Shown here piece after piece: positions 1 to 9,383 of a stretch of 64,000 nt of DNA. Both the position numbers and the translations under genes were made by a program. The DNA is from Mycobacterium sp. IDR2000157661 (lineage in GTDB: Bacteria; Actinomycetota; Actinomycetes; Mycobacteriales; Mycobacteriaceae), in contig NZ_CP081006.1 of the NCBI RefSeq assembly GCF_022317005.1, positions 3,286,001 to 3,350,000 of the forward strand, given 5' to 3'. Within the stretch, counting starts at the first letter, position 1. Every line of letters starts with the position of its first letter. Under the pieces are notes generated by a model. That model worked only from the letters and a program-made list of their open reading frames with translations, was not told where the DNA came from and did not search any database.

Positions 1-1725
1 ATCATCGGGACCGGAACACATTTCGACGGACAGGACCGCTTCGAGGCGAGGGTGGCGGTCCGTGAGGCGCTGGCCGAGCAGCGGCGCATCGTCGAGGAAA
101 AGCGGCCCTACGTCCACAGCGTCGGGCACTCCGAGCGCAGCGGTGAGCCGATCGAGCCGCGGCTGTCGCTGCAGTGGTGGGTGAAGGTCGAATCGCTGGC
201 CAAGGCGGCCGGTGACGCGGTTCGCCACGGCGACATCACGATTCACCCGCCCAGCCTGGAGCCCCGCTGGTTCGCGTGGGTGGACAACATGCACGACTGG
301 TGCATCTCGCGCCAGCTGTGGTGGGGCCACCGCATCCCGATCTGGCACGGACCGGACGGCCAAACCGTCTGCCTCGGGCCGGACGAGACGCCGCCGGAGG
401 GCTGGGAGCAGGACCCCGATGTGCTCGACACGTGGTTCTCTTCGGCGCTGTGGCCGTTCTCCACCATGGGCTGGCCCGACCCGACGCCCGAACTCGCGAA
501 GTTCTACCCGACGACGGTACTGGTCACCGGCTACGACATTTTGTTCTTCTGGGTGGCGCGGATGGTGATGTTCGGTGGGTTCGTGTCTGACGACGACACG
601 ATCACCCTCGGTGGGCAGCGCGGCCCGCAGGTGCCGTTCGAGAACGTGTTCCTGCACGGGCTGATTCGCGACGAGCATGGCCGCAAGATGAGCAAGTCGC
701 GGGGCAACGGAATCGACCCGCTGGACTGGGTCGAGCAGTTCGGGGCCGACGCACTGCGCTTCACGCTGGCCCGCGGCGCCAGCCCCGGCGGCGACCTGTC
801 CATCGGCGAGGACCACGCCCGCGCGTCGCGCAACTTCGCGACCAAGCTGTTCAACGCCACGAGGTTCGCGTTGATGAACGGCGCTGCGCCGGCGCCGCTG
901 CCGGATGCCGCCGAGCTCACCGACGCCGACCGGTGGATCCTCGGCCGCATGGAAGAGGTTCGCGCCGAGGTGGATTCGGCGTTCGACGGTTACGAGTTCA
1001 GCCGGGCCTGCGAATCGCTGTACCACTTCGCATGGGACGAGTTCTGCGACTGGTACGTCGAATTGGCCAAAGTGCAGTTGGGACGAAGGGAACACACCGC
1101 TCACACGACAGGGGTGCTTGCCTCGGTGCTCGACACGCTGCTCAAGTTGCTGCACCCGGTGATGCCGTTCGTCACCGAGGTGCTGTGGAAGACGCTGACG
1201 GGTGGTGAGTCGGTGGTGATCGCCGACTGGCCCGCCCCGAGCGGTTTCGCGGTCGATGCCGAGGCCACGCAGCGGGTTGCCGACATGCAGAAGCTGGTCA
1301 CCGAGGTGCGCCGGTTCCGCAGCGACCAGGGCCTGGCCGACCGCCAGAAGGTGCCGGCGCGGTTGACGCACATCGCCGAGGCTGATCTGACGGCGCAGGC
1401 GCCCGCCGTTCGTTCCCTGGCGTGGCTGACCGCCGACGATGAGGGGTTCCAGCCGACCGCGGCGATCGAGGTGCGGCTCACCCGCGGCACCGTGACCGTG
1501 GAGGTCGACACGTCTGGCACTGTGGACGTCGCCGCAGAACGGCGCAGACTCGAGAAGGACCTGGCTGCCGCACAGAAGGAATTGGCAACCACCACCGGCA
1601 AACTCGGCAACGAGGCGTTTCTCGCCAAGGCCCCCGCCGATGTCGTGGCCAAGATCCGCGACCGTCGACAGCTGGCCTCCGAGGAGGTCGACCGCATCAC
1701 CGCGAGGCTCGAGTCGCTGAGATGA
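1..1725 (+). CDS. valS: Valyl-tRNA synthetase, C-terminal part (5' end outside window)
   Basis: Class I aminoacyl-tRNA synthetase that charges tRNA-Val in the cytoplasm. The frame is open from base 1, so this is a 574-residue C-terminal fragment; the HIGH motif and most of the editing domain lie upstream. Visible are the end of the catalytic fold with the KMSKS loop ([16 protein letters not shown] at bases 685-699), the helical anticodon-binding domain ([11 protein letters not shown], then [12 protein letters not shown]) and a charged C-terminal coiled-coil arm of about 65 residues typical of ValRS. The GTG at base 52 is internal, not a start. The stop overlaps the folC start by ATGA, so the two are probably cotranslated. 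The order valS-folC-ndk-rne matches M. tuberculosis Rv2448c-Rv2444c (known synteny). Confidence 0.97.
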   Translation: MIGTGTHFDGQDRFEARVAVREALAEQRRIVEEKRPYVHSVGHSERSGEPIEPRLSLQWWVKVESLAKAAGDAVRHGDITIHPPSLEPRWFAWVDNMHDWCISRQLWWGHRIPIWHGPDGQTVCLGPDETPPEGWEQDPDVLDTWFSSALWPFSTMGWPDPTPELAKFYPTTVLVTGYDILFFWVARMVMFGGFVSDDDTITLGGQRGPQVPFENVFLHGLIRDEHGRKMSKSRGNGIDPLDWVEQFGADALRFTLARGASPGGDLSIGEDHARASRNFATKLFNATRFALMNGAAPAPLPDAAELTDADRWILGRMEEVRAEVDSAFDGYEFSRACESLYHFAWDEFCDWYVELAKVQLGRREHTAHTTGVLASVLDTLLKLLHPVMPFVTEVLWKTLTGGESVVIADWPAPSGFAVDAEATQRVADMQKLVTEVRRFRSDQGLADRQKVPARLTHIAEADLTAQAPAVRSLAWLTADDEGFQPTAAIEVRLTRGTVTVEVDTSGTVDVAAERRRLEKDLAAAQKELATTTGKLGNEAFLAKAPADVVAKIRDRRQLASEEVDRITARLESLR

Positions 1726-3164
1726 GCGAGCCGGAGCCGCTACCTCCGGCCGAGGTTCCGACGCCGGACGAGATCGCGGCGCTGCTGCAGGTCGAGCACC
1801 TGCTCGATCAGCGATGGCCCGAGACCAAGCTGGAGCCGAGCACTACTCGGATCGCCACGCTGATGGAGCTGCTGGGCTCGCCGCAGCGCACCTATCCGGC
1901 GATCCACATCGCAGGCACCAACGGCAAGACGTCGGTGGCCCGGATGGTCGACGGCCTGCTGACGGCGTTCAGCCGCCGCACCGGCCGCACCATCAGCCCG
2001 CATCTGCAGTCCGCGGTCGAGCGCATCTCCATCGACGGCCACCCGATCTCGCCGGCGCAGTACGTGGAGACCTACCGCGAGCTCGAGCCGTTCGTGCAGA
2101 TGGTCGATCAGCAGTCCGAAGGGGCGGGCGGCCCGGCGATGAGCAAGTTCGAGGTGGTGACCGCGATGGCGTTCGCCGCCTTCGCCGACGCGCCCGTCGA
2201 CGCCGCCGTCGTCGAGGTCGGGCTCGGTGGCCGCTGGGACGCCACCAACATCGTCAAGGCACCCGTCGCGGTCATCACCCCGATCGGGGTGGACCACGCC
2301 GAGTACCTCGGCGACACCATCGCCGACATCGCAGCCGAGAAGGCCGGAATCATCGCCGAACAGGAAGCCGACCCGGTGCCATCCGGCGCGGACTTGAGCA
2401 CCGTGGCCGTGATCTCGCGCCAGGTACCCGAGGCGATGGAGGTGCTCCTGGCGCAGGCCGTACGCGCCGACGCGGCCGTCGCCCGCGAGGACTCCGAGTT
2501 CGCGGTGCTGGGCAGGCAGGTCGCGGTCGGCGGTCAGCTGCTCGAACTGCAGGGACTCGGCGGTGTCTACACCGACATCTACCTGCCTCTGCACGGTGAG
2601 CACCAGGCGCACAACGCGGTGGTGGCGCTGGCCGCGGTGGAGGCCTTCTTCGGTGCGGGCGCTCAGCGCCAACTCGACATCGAAACGGTGCGGTCCGGGT
2701 TCGCGGCGGCGACCAGTCCGGGTCGCCTCGAGCGGATGCGCAGCGCACCAACGGTTTTCATCGACGCCGCGCACAATCCCGCCGGTGCCGCAGCGCTGGC
2801 GCAGGCGCTCGGCGAGGAATTCGACTTCCGCTACCTCGTCGGCGTCGTGTCGGTCATGGGGGACAAGGACGTCGACGGCATCCTGGCCGCACTCGAGCCG
2901 GTGTTCGACCAGATCGTGGTGACGCACAACGGCTCCCCGCGCGCACTCGACGTCGCGACGCTGGCGCTGAACGCCGAGCAGAGATTCGGACCGGAACGCG
3001 TCATCACCGCCAGTACCCTTGCCGACGCGATCGAGACGGCCACCGCGATCGTCGAGGAGTCGGCCGAGGAGGGCGAATTGTTCGGTGGCGCCGGGATGGT
3101 GATCACCGGTTCCGTTGTCACCGCCGGAGCGGCGCGCACGCTGTTCGGAAAGGATCCGCAGTGA
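1722..3164 (+). CDS. folC: Bifunctional dihydrofolate / folylpolyglutamate synthase
   Basis: Adds L-glutamate to dihydropteroate and extends the polyglutamate tail of folates, using ATP (cytoplasmic, folate pathway). It is 480 residues, normal for the family. A Mur-ligase-like ATP-binding domain carries the P-loop GTNGKTS at residues 65-71 and the family motif [14 protein letters not shown] (about 164-177), then GVDHAEYLG. The C-terminal Mur-ligase domain contains [18 protein letters not shown] and the late motif [13 protein letters not shown]. The ATG overlaps the valS stop (ATGA), and the stop overlaps the next GTG, so this is the middle gene of a tightly coupled operon. Confidence 0.97.
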   Translation: MSEPEPLPPAEVPTPDEIAALLQVEHLLDQRWPETKLEPSTTRIATLMELLGSPQRTYPAIHIAGTNGKTSVARMVDGLLTAFSRRTGRTISPHLQSAVERISIDGHPISPAQYVETYRELEPFVQMVDQQSEGAGGPAMSKFEVVTAMAFAAFADAPVDAAVVEVGLGGRWDATNIVKAPVAVITPIGVDHAEYLGDTIADIAAEKAGIIAEQEADPVPSGADLSTVAVISRQVPEAMEVLLAQAVRADAAVAREDSEFAVLGRQVAVGGQLLELQGLGGVYTDIYLPLHGEHQAHNAVVALAAVEAFFGAGAQRQLDIETVRSGFAAATSPGRLERMRSAPTVFIDAAHNPAGAAALAQALGEEFDFRYLVGVVSVMGDKDVDGILAALEPVFDQIVVTHNGSPRALDVATLALNAEQRFGPERVITASTLADAIETATAIVEESAEEGELFGGAGMVITGSVVTAGAARTLFGKDPQ

Positions 3165-3544
3165 CCGAGCAGCAACCCGACCCGTGGAAGAGCTTCCGCG
3201 GCGTGATGGCCGGCACGCTGATCCTGGAGGCGATCGTGGTGCTGCTCGCGCTGCCGGTGGTGGGCAAGGTCGGCGGCGGGCTGACACCGGCCAGCACCGC
3301 CTACTTCGTCGGGCTCGCGGTGGTGCTGGTGCTGCTGTGCGGGGTGCAGGGGCGCCCGTGGGCGATCTGGGTCAACCTGGCCATGCAGCTGGTGCTGATC
3401 GCCGGCGTCTTCATCTACGGGGCGGTCGGCATCGTCGGGGTGATCTTCCTGATCGTGTGGCTGATGATCGCCTATCTGCGCGCCGAGGTTCTGCGCAGGC
3501 AGCGACGCGGGGAGCTGCCGGGACAGCAGCATCCCGCCGAGTAG
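3161..3544 (+). CDS. DUF4233 four-helix membrane protein
   Basis: Small integral membrane protein of 127 residues whose function is not known. Four hydrophobic segments are visible at about residues 16-37, 45-62, 70-88 and 90-107, followed by a basic cytoplasmic-looking tail (LRAEVLRRQRRGE). It matches the actinobacterial DUF4233 family and occupies the position of M. tuberculosis Rv2446c between folC and ndk. The GTG start lies in a GTGA overlap with the folC stop, which fixes the start and implies translational coupling. A role linked to folate or nucleotide metabolism is only suggested by position. Confidence 0.9.
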   Translation: MTEQQPDPWKSFRGVMAGTLILEAIVVLLALPVVGKVGGGLTPASTAYFVGLAVVLVLLCGVQGRPWAIWVNLAMQLVLIAGVFIYGAVGIVGVIFLIVWLMIAYLRAEVLRRQRRGELPGQQHPAE

Positions 3545-3571
3545 TCAGCCGGGACGGCTATCCTGTCGGCC

Positions 3572-3991
3572 GTGACTGAGCCGACTGAGCGCACCCTTGT
3601 GTTGATCAAGCCCGACGGCGTCAAGCGGCGTCTGGTCGGCGAGATTCTCAGCCGAATCGAACGCAAAGGTCTGTCCATCGCGGCGTTGCAGCTGCAGCAC
3701 GTCAGCGACGAAGTGGCCCGCAAGCACTACGCCGAGCACGACGGCAAACCGTTCTTCGACTCGCTGCTCGAATTCATCACCTCCGGTCCGGTCGTGGCCG
3801 CCATCGTGGAGGGCCCGCGGGCCATCGCCGCGTTCCGCCAGGTCGCCGGCGGTACCGACCCGGTCGAGAAGGCCGCACCGGGCACCATCCGCGGCGACTT
3901 CGCGCTGATCACCCAGGACAACCTCGTGCACGGCTCGGATTCGCCGGAGTCGGCCAAGCGCGAGATCGAGCTCTGGTTTCCCGGTAACTAG
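3572..3991 (+). CDS. ndk: Nucleoside diphosphate kinase
   Basis: Transfers the gamma phosphate from ATP to other (d)NDPs through a phosphohistidine intermediate; cytoplasmic and oligomeric in this family. It is 139 residues. The N-terminal motif [16 protein letters not shown] is present, and the active-site histidine is H120 in DNLVHGSDS, followed by the usual [10 protein letters not shown] end. The start is GTG at 3572, 27 bases after the DUF4233 stop. It is the last gene of the valS-folC operon; an inverted repeat follows about 20 bases downstream. Confidence 0.97.
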   Translation: MTEPTERTLVLIKPDGVKRRLVGEILSRIERKGLSIAALQLQHVSDEVARKHYAEHDGKPFFDSLLEFITSGPVVAAIVEGPRAIAAFRQVAGGTDPVEKAAPGTIRGDFALITQDNLVHGSDSPESAKREIELWFPGN

Positions 3992-4012
3992 ACCGCGGCA
4001 AACAGGCCCAGT

Positions 4013-4032
4013 CGCCCCGCTTGGTCGGGGCG
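4013..4032 (+). terminator. Hairpin after ndk, possible intrinsic terminator without U-tail
   Basis: Perfect inverted repeat of 7 bp (CGCCCCG / CGGGGCG) with a six-base loop (CTTGGT), lying 22 bases after the ndk stop. No T-run follows, as is common for GC-rich mycobacterial terminators. It sits immediately upstream of the presumed rne promoter and would separate the valS-ndk operon from rne. Confidence 0.5.
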
Positions 4033-4044
4033 CGCGGGGTGATG

Positions 4045-4053
4045 TGGGATACT
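4045..4053 (+). promoter_or_regulatory. Probable rne promoter, extended -10 (TGG GATACT)
   Basis: TGG followed by GATACT is an extended -10 element. No good -35 is seen (TTGGTC at 4021-4026 is 21 bases away). Initiation near base 4060-4062 would give a 5' UTR of about 240 bases for rne. This agrees with the long rne leader known in mycobacteria (established knowledge; the exact start here is inference). Confidence 0.5.
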
Positions 4054-4060
4054 TGCCTCG

Positions 4061-4302
4061 GGTAGCCGGTCAATAACCGGGGCCGGAAGCCCGAATGAAG
4101 ACTTAGACGTGCGCGACCATCGCCACGCGTGATGCGGCGCAGACCGTCCAGCCATCATTCAGACCGGCGCCGGGATTGTTCTCTACCGAGGACCGCCCGG
4201 GGCGAGACCACAACAAGCTCGGGGAAGTTATCCGGGCCAATAGCGGAGGCCCTCGCGTGGCCGCGTCAGACACGACGCGCCCGGGGGCTTGAAGGAGACT
4301 AA
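4061..4302 (+). promoter_or_regulatory. Long 5' leader of rne
   Basis: The stretch 3992-4302 holds no gene. After the hairpin and the -10 element the remaining roughly 240 bases look like an untranslated leader. It is rich in short GC arms (for example CCGGTCAATAACCGG around 4066-4080) and ends in a strong GAAGGAG ribosome binding site at 4291-4297. RNase E autoregulates through its leader in other bacteria; whether this leader does is untested. Confidence 0.45.
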
Positions 4303-7101
4303 GTGGCCGAAGATGCCCCTACCGAAGACCTATCAGAAGAGACGCGACACGCGGAGGAGCCTCAGCCCGACAAGCTGAGGGTGCATTCGCTGGCGCGGGT
4401 ACTCGGTACCACCAGCAAGCGGGTGCTCGATGCGTTGGCCGCACTCGACGACCGGCCGCGCACCGCGCAGTCCACCGTCGAGGACGACGAGGCCCAGCGG
4501 GTCCGCGAAGCCCTCGCCGAGGGTGCCGACGAACCGGCCGGCTCCGCTGACGCCGAGGCCGGTGACGGCGACGAACCCGAATCGCGGCTGATGCTCGAGA
4601 CGGCGCCCCAGGACACGCCCGAGCGAGCGGACTACCTGCCGCTGTTCGTCGCACCGCAGCCCGTCCGATTCGGCGCCGAATCCGATGCCGACGACGACGA
4701 CGAGGACGACGACGACACCGACACCGATACCGACACCGACGACGACCAGTCCGATCGGCCCTCGGGCCGTCGGCGCCGCCGTGGCCGGCGCGGGCGCGGC
4801 CGTGGCCGTGGCGAGCAGAACGGCGAGGATTCCAACGGCGACGACGACTCCGATGACTCCGACGACTCCGACGACGACACCGGCGACGACGACAGCAATG
4901 GGGGTGAGGGCGGCAACCGTCGTCGCCGCCGTCGTCGCCGCCGCAAGTCCGGCTCCGGGGACGACGGCGACACCGGTTCACCCGACGATCCGCCCAACAC
5001 CGTCGTGCACGAGCGCGAGCCGCGCAAGGCCAAGGGGGACAAGGACAACGAAATCCAGGGCATCACCGGGTCGACCCGGCTGGAGGCCAAACGCCAGCGC
5101 AGGCGTGACGGACGCGACGCAGGCAGGCGCCGCCCGCCGATCCTGAGCGAAGCCGAGTTCCTGGCCCGCCGCGAGGCCGTCGAGCGGATGATGGTGGTGC
5201 GCGACAAGGTGCGCACCGAACCGCCGCACCAAGGCGCCCGCTACACCCAGATCGCGGTGCTCGAAGACGGCGTCGTCGTCGAACACTTCGTCACGTCGGC
5301 GGCGTCGGCATCGCTCGTGGGCAACATCTACCTCGGCATCGTGCAGAATGTCCTGCCCTCGATGGAGGCGGCGTTCGTCGACATCGGCCGCGGCCGCAAC
5401 GGCGTGCTCTACGCCGGTGAGGTCAACTGGGAGGCCGCCGGCCTCGGCGGGCAGAACCGCAAGATCGAGCAGGCCCTCAAGCCGGGCGACTACGTCGTCG
5501 TGCAGGTCAGCAAGGACCCGGTCGGTCACAAGGGCGCCCGACTGACCACGCAGGTGTCGCTGGCCGGCCGTTACCTGGTGTACGTGCCCGGCGCGTCGTC
5601 GACGGGCATCAGCCGCAAGCTGCCGGACACCGAGCGTCAGCGGCTCAAGGAGATCCTGCGCGAGGTCGTGCCGCCGAACGCCGGCGTGATCATCCGGACC
5701 GCATCGGAAGGCGTCAAGGAAGAAGACATCCGCTCCGACGTCGAACGCCTCGCCAAACGGTGGTCGGAGATCGAGGCCAAGGCCGCCGAGATCACCCAGA
5801 AGAAGGCCGGTGCGGCCGTCGCGCTCTACGAGGAGCCCGACGTGCTGGTCAAGGTGATCCGAGACCTGTTCAACGAGGACTTCACCGGCCTGACCGTGTC
5901 CGGTGCCGAGGCCTGGAACACCATCCACGAGTACGTCACCTCCGTCGCGCCCGAACTCCTTCCGCGGCTGACGAAGTACGAGCCCGCCTCACCCGACGCC
6001 CCGGACGTGTTCGCCGTGCACCGCATCGACGAACAGCTGACCAAGGCGATGGACCGCAAGGTGTGGCTGCCGTCGGGCGGCACGCTGGTCATCGACCGCA
6101 CCGAGGCGATGACCGTCGTCGACGTCAACACCGGTAAGTTCACCGGGTCCGGGGGCAATCTCGAGCAGACCGTCACGCGCAACAACCTCGAGGCCGCCGA
6201 GGAGATCGTGCGCCAACTGCGGTTGCGTGACATCGGCGGCATCGTCGTCATCGACTTCATCGACATGGTGCTCGAGTCGAACCGCGACCTGGTGCTGCGC
6301 CGGCTGACCGAGGCCCTGGCCCGCGACCGCACCCGCCACCAGGTCTCCGAGGTCACCTCGCTGGGACTGGTGCAGCTCACGCGCAAGAAGCTCGGCACCG
6401 GGCTCATCGAGGCATTCTCGACGTCGTGCACCCACTGCGGCGGCCGGGGCATCATGCTGCACGGCGATCCGATCGACTCGGGCCCGCCGGCGGGGCGCAA
6501 GTCCGAGGGCGGCGGTGGCGGTCGCCGCGGCAAGCGCGGCAAGCGCAAGTCCGAGGACGTCGCCGTCGCCAAGGTGCCGCCGCACCCCGCCGGCGAGCAT
6601 CCGATGTTCAAGGCGATGGCGGCTGCCAACGGTCGTCACGACGACGACGACGATGAGGACGAGCAGAAGAAGTCCGCCGAGGAGATGGCCGAAGCCGACT
6701 CCGAGGCGATCCGTGCGGCCGTCGGCGACACCGACGACGACACGGACGACTTCGACGACGGCGACACCGACGACGAGGACACGGACGACTTCGACGACAC
6801 CGACGACGACACCGACGACGACGACACCGACGACGACACGGACGACGACGAGATCGACCTGGACTCCGACGACGATGAGGACGATATCGACGACGACATC
6901 GAGGTCATCGGTGAGGACTCCGACGACGAAGACTCCGGCGACGAAGACACCGACGACGAAGACACCGACGACGAAGACACCGACGACGAGGACGACGAGG
7001 ACGACGAGGACGACGAGCCGGCCGCGGTGACCGTGCGGGCCGGTCGGCACCGCCGCCGCGCCGCCGTCCGACCCGCGGGACCGCCCGCCGCCGACAGCTG
7101 A
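4303..7101 (+). CDS. rne: Ribonuclease E/G
   Basis: Endoribonuclease that starts mRNA decay and matures rRNA; cytoplasmic. It is 932 residues. Residues 1 to about 290 are disordered, with an Asp/Glu/Thr run (about 128-150), Arg-rich blocks and further acidic runs. The S1 domain starts near residue 310 (YTQIAVLEDGVVVEHF). The catalytic DNase-I-like part has the two metal-binding aspartates at D607 (VVDVNTG) and D651 (VVIDFIDM), corresponding to E. coli D303 and D346. The zinc-link cysteines are C709 and C712 (CTHCGGRG). The tail from about residue 785 is almost pure Asp/Glu/Thr repeats ending in a basic patch. The catalytic core is central, as in other actinobacterial RNase E proteins. The GTG start is chosen by GAAGGAG five bases upstream. 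Confidence 0.97.
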   Translation: MAEDAPTEDLSEETRHAEEPQPDKLRVHSLARVLGTTSKRVLDALAALDDRPRTAQSTVEDDEAQRVREALAEGADEPAGSADAEAGDGDEPESRLMLETAPQDTPERADYLPLFVAPQPVRFGAESDADDDDEDDDDTDTDTDTDDDQSDRPSGRRRRRGRRGRGRGRGEQNGEDSNGDDDSDDSDDSDDDTGDDDSNGGEGGNRRRRRRRRRKSGSGDDGDTGSPDDPPNTVVHEREPRKAKGDKDNEIQGITGSTRLEAKRQRRRDGRDAGRRRPPILSEAEFLARREAVERMMVVRDKVRTEPPHQGARYTQIAVLEDGVVVEHFVTSAASASLVGNIYLGIVQNVLPSMEAAFVDIGRGRNGVLYAGEVNWEAAGLGGQNRKIEQALKPGDYVVVQVSKDPVGHKGARLTTQVSLAGRYLVYVPGASSTGISRKLPDTERQRLKEILREVVPPNAGVIIRTASEGVKEEDIRSDVERLAKRWSEIEAKAAEITQKKAGAAVALYEEPDVLVKVIRDLFNEDFTGLTVSGAEAWNTIHEYVTSVAPELLPRLTKYEPASPDAPDVFAVHRIDEQLTKAMDRKVWLPSGGTLVIDRTEAMTVVDVNTGKFTGSGGNLEQTVTRNNLEAAEEIVRQLRLRDIGGIVVIDFIDMVLESNRDLVLRRLTEALARDRTRHQVSEVTSLGLVQLTRKKLGTGLIEAFSTSCTHCGGRGIMLHGDPIDSGPPAGRKSEGGGGGRRGKRGKRKSEDVAVAKVPPHPAGEHPMFKAMAAANGRHDDDDDEDEQKKSAEEMAEADSEAIRAAVGDTDDDTDDFDDGDTDDEDTDDFDDTDDDTDDDDTDDDTDDDEIDLDSDDDEDDIDDDIEVIGEDSDDEDSGDEDTDDEDTDDEDTDDEDDEDDEDDEPAAVTVRAGRHRRRAAVRPAGPPAADS

Positions 7102-7128
7102 CCAGCCGACGAGCTGACCTGCGGTGAT

Positions 7129-7158
7129 TTGACCCTCACGCGGCGGCTCAAGTAGCCT
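7129..7158 (+). promoter_or_regulatory. Probable SigA promoter of rplU-rpmA
   Basis: TTGACC (7129-7134) and TAGCCT (7153-7158) are separated by 18 bases, a good housekeeping promoter. Transcription from about 7165 would give a leader of roughly 115 bases before rplU. No obvious ribosomal-protein binding structure was identified in that leader. Confidence 0.6.
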
Positions 7159-7279
7159 TGAGCAGTTGTCGCCAGGCTTCGGATCGAGCTTAGTCGGCGG
7201 CACTCGAAGTTTTCGAAACCTAGACCAGCGCAGCGGCGAATAGCGCGCGCCCAGTGAACGACGTAGGAGTGGCAGCACG

Positions 7280-7591
7280 ATGGCGACTTACGCAATCGTC
7301 AAGACCGGCGGCAAGCAGTACAAGGTGGCCGTCGGTGACGTGGTCAAGGTCGAAAAGCTCGACGCCGAGGCCGGCGCATCCGTCTCGCTGCCCGTCGCGC
7401 TCGTGGTGGATGGCGCCAACGTCACCAGCACCGCCAAGGAGCTGGAGAAGGTCGCGGTGACCGGCGAGGTGCTCGAGCACACCAAGGGCCCGAAGATCCG
7501 CATCCACAAGTTCAAGAACAAGACCGGCTATCACAAGCGGCAGGGCCACCGTCAGCAGTTGACGGTCCTGCGGGTCACCGGCATCAAGTAG
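7280..7591 (+). CDS. rplU: 50S ribosomal protein L21
   Basis: Structural protein of the large ribosomal subunit that binds 23S rRNA. It is 103 residues, normal length. The N-terminus [19 protein letters not shown] and the C-terminal basic motif [15 protein letters not shown] are diagnostic. The ATG start has TAGGAG 10 bases upstream (7264-7269). rpmA follows 10 bases after the stop, and obg follows rpmA, the standard L21-L27-Obg operon. Confidence 0.98.
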   Translation: MATYAIVKTGGKQYKVAVGDVVKVEKLDAEAGASVSLPVALVVDGANVTSTAKELEKVAVTGEVLEHTKGPKIRIHKFKNKTGYHKRQGHRQQLTVLRVTGIK

Positions 7592-7601
7592 GAGCGACAC
7601 C

Positions 7602-7859
7602 ATGGCACACAAGAAGGGCGCTTCCAGCTCTCGCAACGGTCGCGACTCCGCCGCACAGCGGCTCGGCGTCAAGCGCTTCGGCGGCCAGATCGTCAAGGCC
7701 GGCGAGATCATCGTCCGCCAGCGCGGCACCCATTTCCATCCCGGCACGAACGTCGGCCGTGGCGGCGACGACACGCTGTTCGCCACCGCCCCCGGCGCGG
7801 TCACCTTCGGCACCAAGCGCGGCCGCAAGACGGTCAGCGTACTGCGACCGGAGGCTTAA
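7602..7859 (+). CDS. rpmA: 50S ribosomal protein L27
   Basis: Large-subunit ribosomal protein whose N-terminus reaches the peptidyl transferase centre. It is 85 residues, beginning [15 protein letters not shown], with [21 protein letters not shown] as the core. There is no Firmicutes-type cleavable N-terminal extension, so the protein should be functional as translated. A good GGAG-type site precedes the ATG. It is followed by an unusual pair of interleaved inverted repeats before obg. Confidence 0.98.
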   Translation: MAHKKGASSSRNGRDSAAQRLGVKRFGGQIVKAGEIIVRQRGTHFHPGTNVGRGGDDTLFATAPGAVTFGTKRGRKTVSVLRPEA

Positions 7860-7915
7860 GCTCGCGAAAGTAACGCTGCGGCGGTCTCGCGAGCTCAATC
7901 CCGCCATGGCGTTAC
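7859..7915. repeat. Two interleaved inverted repeats between rpmA and obg
   Basis: AGCTCGCGA (7859-7867) is a perfect inverted match to TCGCGAGCT (7887-7895). GTAACGC (7870-7876) is a perfect inverted match to GCGTTAC (7909-7915). The arms interleave (A-B-A'-B'), so the RNA could form either stem or a pseudoknot just upstream of the obg ribosome binding site at 7921. The first arm pair begins on the last base of the rpmA stop codon. Processing, attenuation or a dispersed intergenic repeat are all possible. Confidence 0.6.
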
Positions 7916-7934
7916 GTTCGAAGGAGTGATCACG

Positions 7935-9383
7935 ATGCCCCGGTTCGTCGACCGCGTCGTGATCCACGCGCGAGCGGGCAACGGCGGTAACGGCTGTGCC
8001 TCGGTGCACCGCGAGAAGTTCAAACCGCTCGGCGGACCGGACGGCGGCAACGGCGGGCGCGGCGGCAGCATCGTCCTGGTCGTCGATCCGCAGGTGCACA
8101 CGCTGCTCGACTTCCACTTCCATCCGCACGTCGTCGCGCCGTCGGGCAAGCAGGGTGCGGGAAGCAACCGCGACGGGGCCGCAGGCGCCGATCTCGAGGT
8201 CAAGGTTCCCGACGGCACCGTCGTGCTCGACGAGAACGGCCGCCTTCTCGCCGACCTCGTCGGCGCGGGCACCCGGTTCGAGGCCGCGGCCGGCGGACGC
8301 GGTGGGCTCGGCAACGCCGCGCTGGCGTCTCGGGCCCGCAAGGCGCCCGGCTTCGCGCTGCTCGGCGAGAAGGGTCAGGTCCGCGACCTGACGCTGGAGC
8401 TCAAGACCGTCGCCGACGTCGGCCTCGTCGGTTTCCCGTCGGCGGGCAAGTCCTCGCTGGTCTCGGTCATCTCCGCGGCCAAGCCGAAGATCGCCGACTA
8501 CCCGTTCACCACGCTGGCGCCGAATCTGGGCGTCGTGTCGGCGGGTGAGCACACGTTCACCGTCGCCGATGTCCCCGGCCTGATCCCCGGCGCCTCCCAG
8601 GGCCGGGGACTCGGCCTGGATTTCCTGCGCCACATCGAGCGGTGCGCGGTGTTGGTGCACGTCGTCGACTGCGCCACCATGGACCCCGGCCGTGACCCGA
8701 TCTCCGACATCGACGCGCTGGAATCCGAACTGGCCGCCTACCTTCCCACGCTGCAGGGCGACACCGCGCTGGGCGACCTGGCCGAGCGCCCACGGGCGGT
8801 CGTGCTCAACAAGATCGACGTGCCCGATGCGCGGGAACTGGCCGACTTCGTGCGCGACGAAGTCGCGCGGCGCTACGGCTGGCCCGTCTTCGAGGTGTCG
8901 ACGGTGAGCCGGGAAGGTTTGCGCGCGTTGACTTTCGCGCTGTGGGAGATGGTCGCGGCTTACCGCAAGTCGCAGCCCGAGGTGGTGCCGCGCCGGCCGG
9001 TCATCCGGCCCGTCCCCGTCGACGAGAGCGGGTTCACCGTCGAATCCGACGCACACGGCGGTTTCGTCGTACGCGGAACGCAGCCGGAACGCTGGGTCGC
9101 GCAGACCGATTTCGACAACGACGAGGCGGTCGGATACCTCGGTGACCGCCTAGCGCGCCTCGGCGTCGAGGACGAGCTGCTCAAGCTGGGCGCGCGGCCC
9201 GGCTGCGAGGTCACCATCGGCGAGGTCACGTTCGACTGGGAGCCGCAGACGCCGGCCGGTGTCGACGTGCCGCTGTCGGGACGCGGCACCGACGCCCGGC
9301 TGGACCATACCGACCGGGTGGGCGCCGCCGAGCGCAAGGCCGCGCGGCGCGAACGCCGCAAGCCCGGGGGCAAACCTGAATGA
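7935..9383 (+). CDS. obg: GTPase Obg (CgtA)
   Basis: Essential ribosome-associated GTPase involved in 50S assembly and stress responses. It is 482 residues. The glycine-rich Obg fold covers about residues 1-158 ([21 protein letters not shown]). The G domain has G1 GFPSAGKSS (166-174), DYPFTTL, G3 DVPG and G4 NKID. The C-terminal OCT domain begins near residue 350, and a basic tail ([14 protein letters not shown]) follows. ATG 7935 is preferred over GTG 7926 because AAGGAG (7921-7926) overlaps the GTG and is spaced 8 bases from the ATG, and because family members start MPRFVDRV. It overlaps proB by ATGA. Confidence 0.97.
   Translation: MPRFVDRVVIHARAGNGGNGCASVHREKFKPLGGPDGGNGGRGGSIVLVVDPQVHTLLDFHFHPHVVAPSGKQGAGSNRDGAAGADLEVKVPDGTVVLDENGRLLADLVGAGTRFEAAAGGRGGLGNAALASRARKAPGFALLGEKGQVRDLTLELKTVADVGLVGFPSAGKSSLVSVISAAKPKIADYPFTTLAPNLGVVSAGEHTFTVADVPGLIPGASQGRGLGLDFLRHIERCAVLVHVVDCATMDPGRDPISDIDALESELAAYLPTLQGDTALGDLAERPRAVVLNKIDVPDARELADFVRDEVARRYGWPVFEVSTVSREGLRALTFALWEMVAAYRKSQPEVVPRRPVIRPVPVDESGFTVESDAHGGFVVRGTQPERWVAQTDFDNDEAVGYLGDRLARLGVEDELLKLGARPGCEVTIGEVTFDWEPQTPAGVDVPLSGRGTDARLDHTDRVGAAERKAARRERRKPGGKPE

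Noticed and set aside
1740..3287. 515-codon open frame antisense to folC
   Set aside because: High-GC shadow frame; the folC frame has clear motifs and the antisense translation has no protein-like pattern.
6720..7015. GAC-rich microsatellite as a non-coding repeat
   Set aside because: It is in frame within rne and encodes the acidic tail, so it is reported with that gene.
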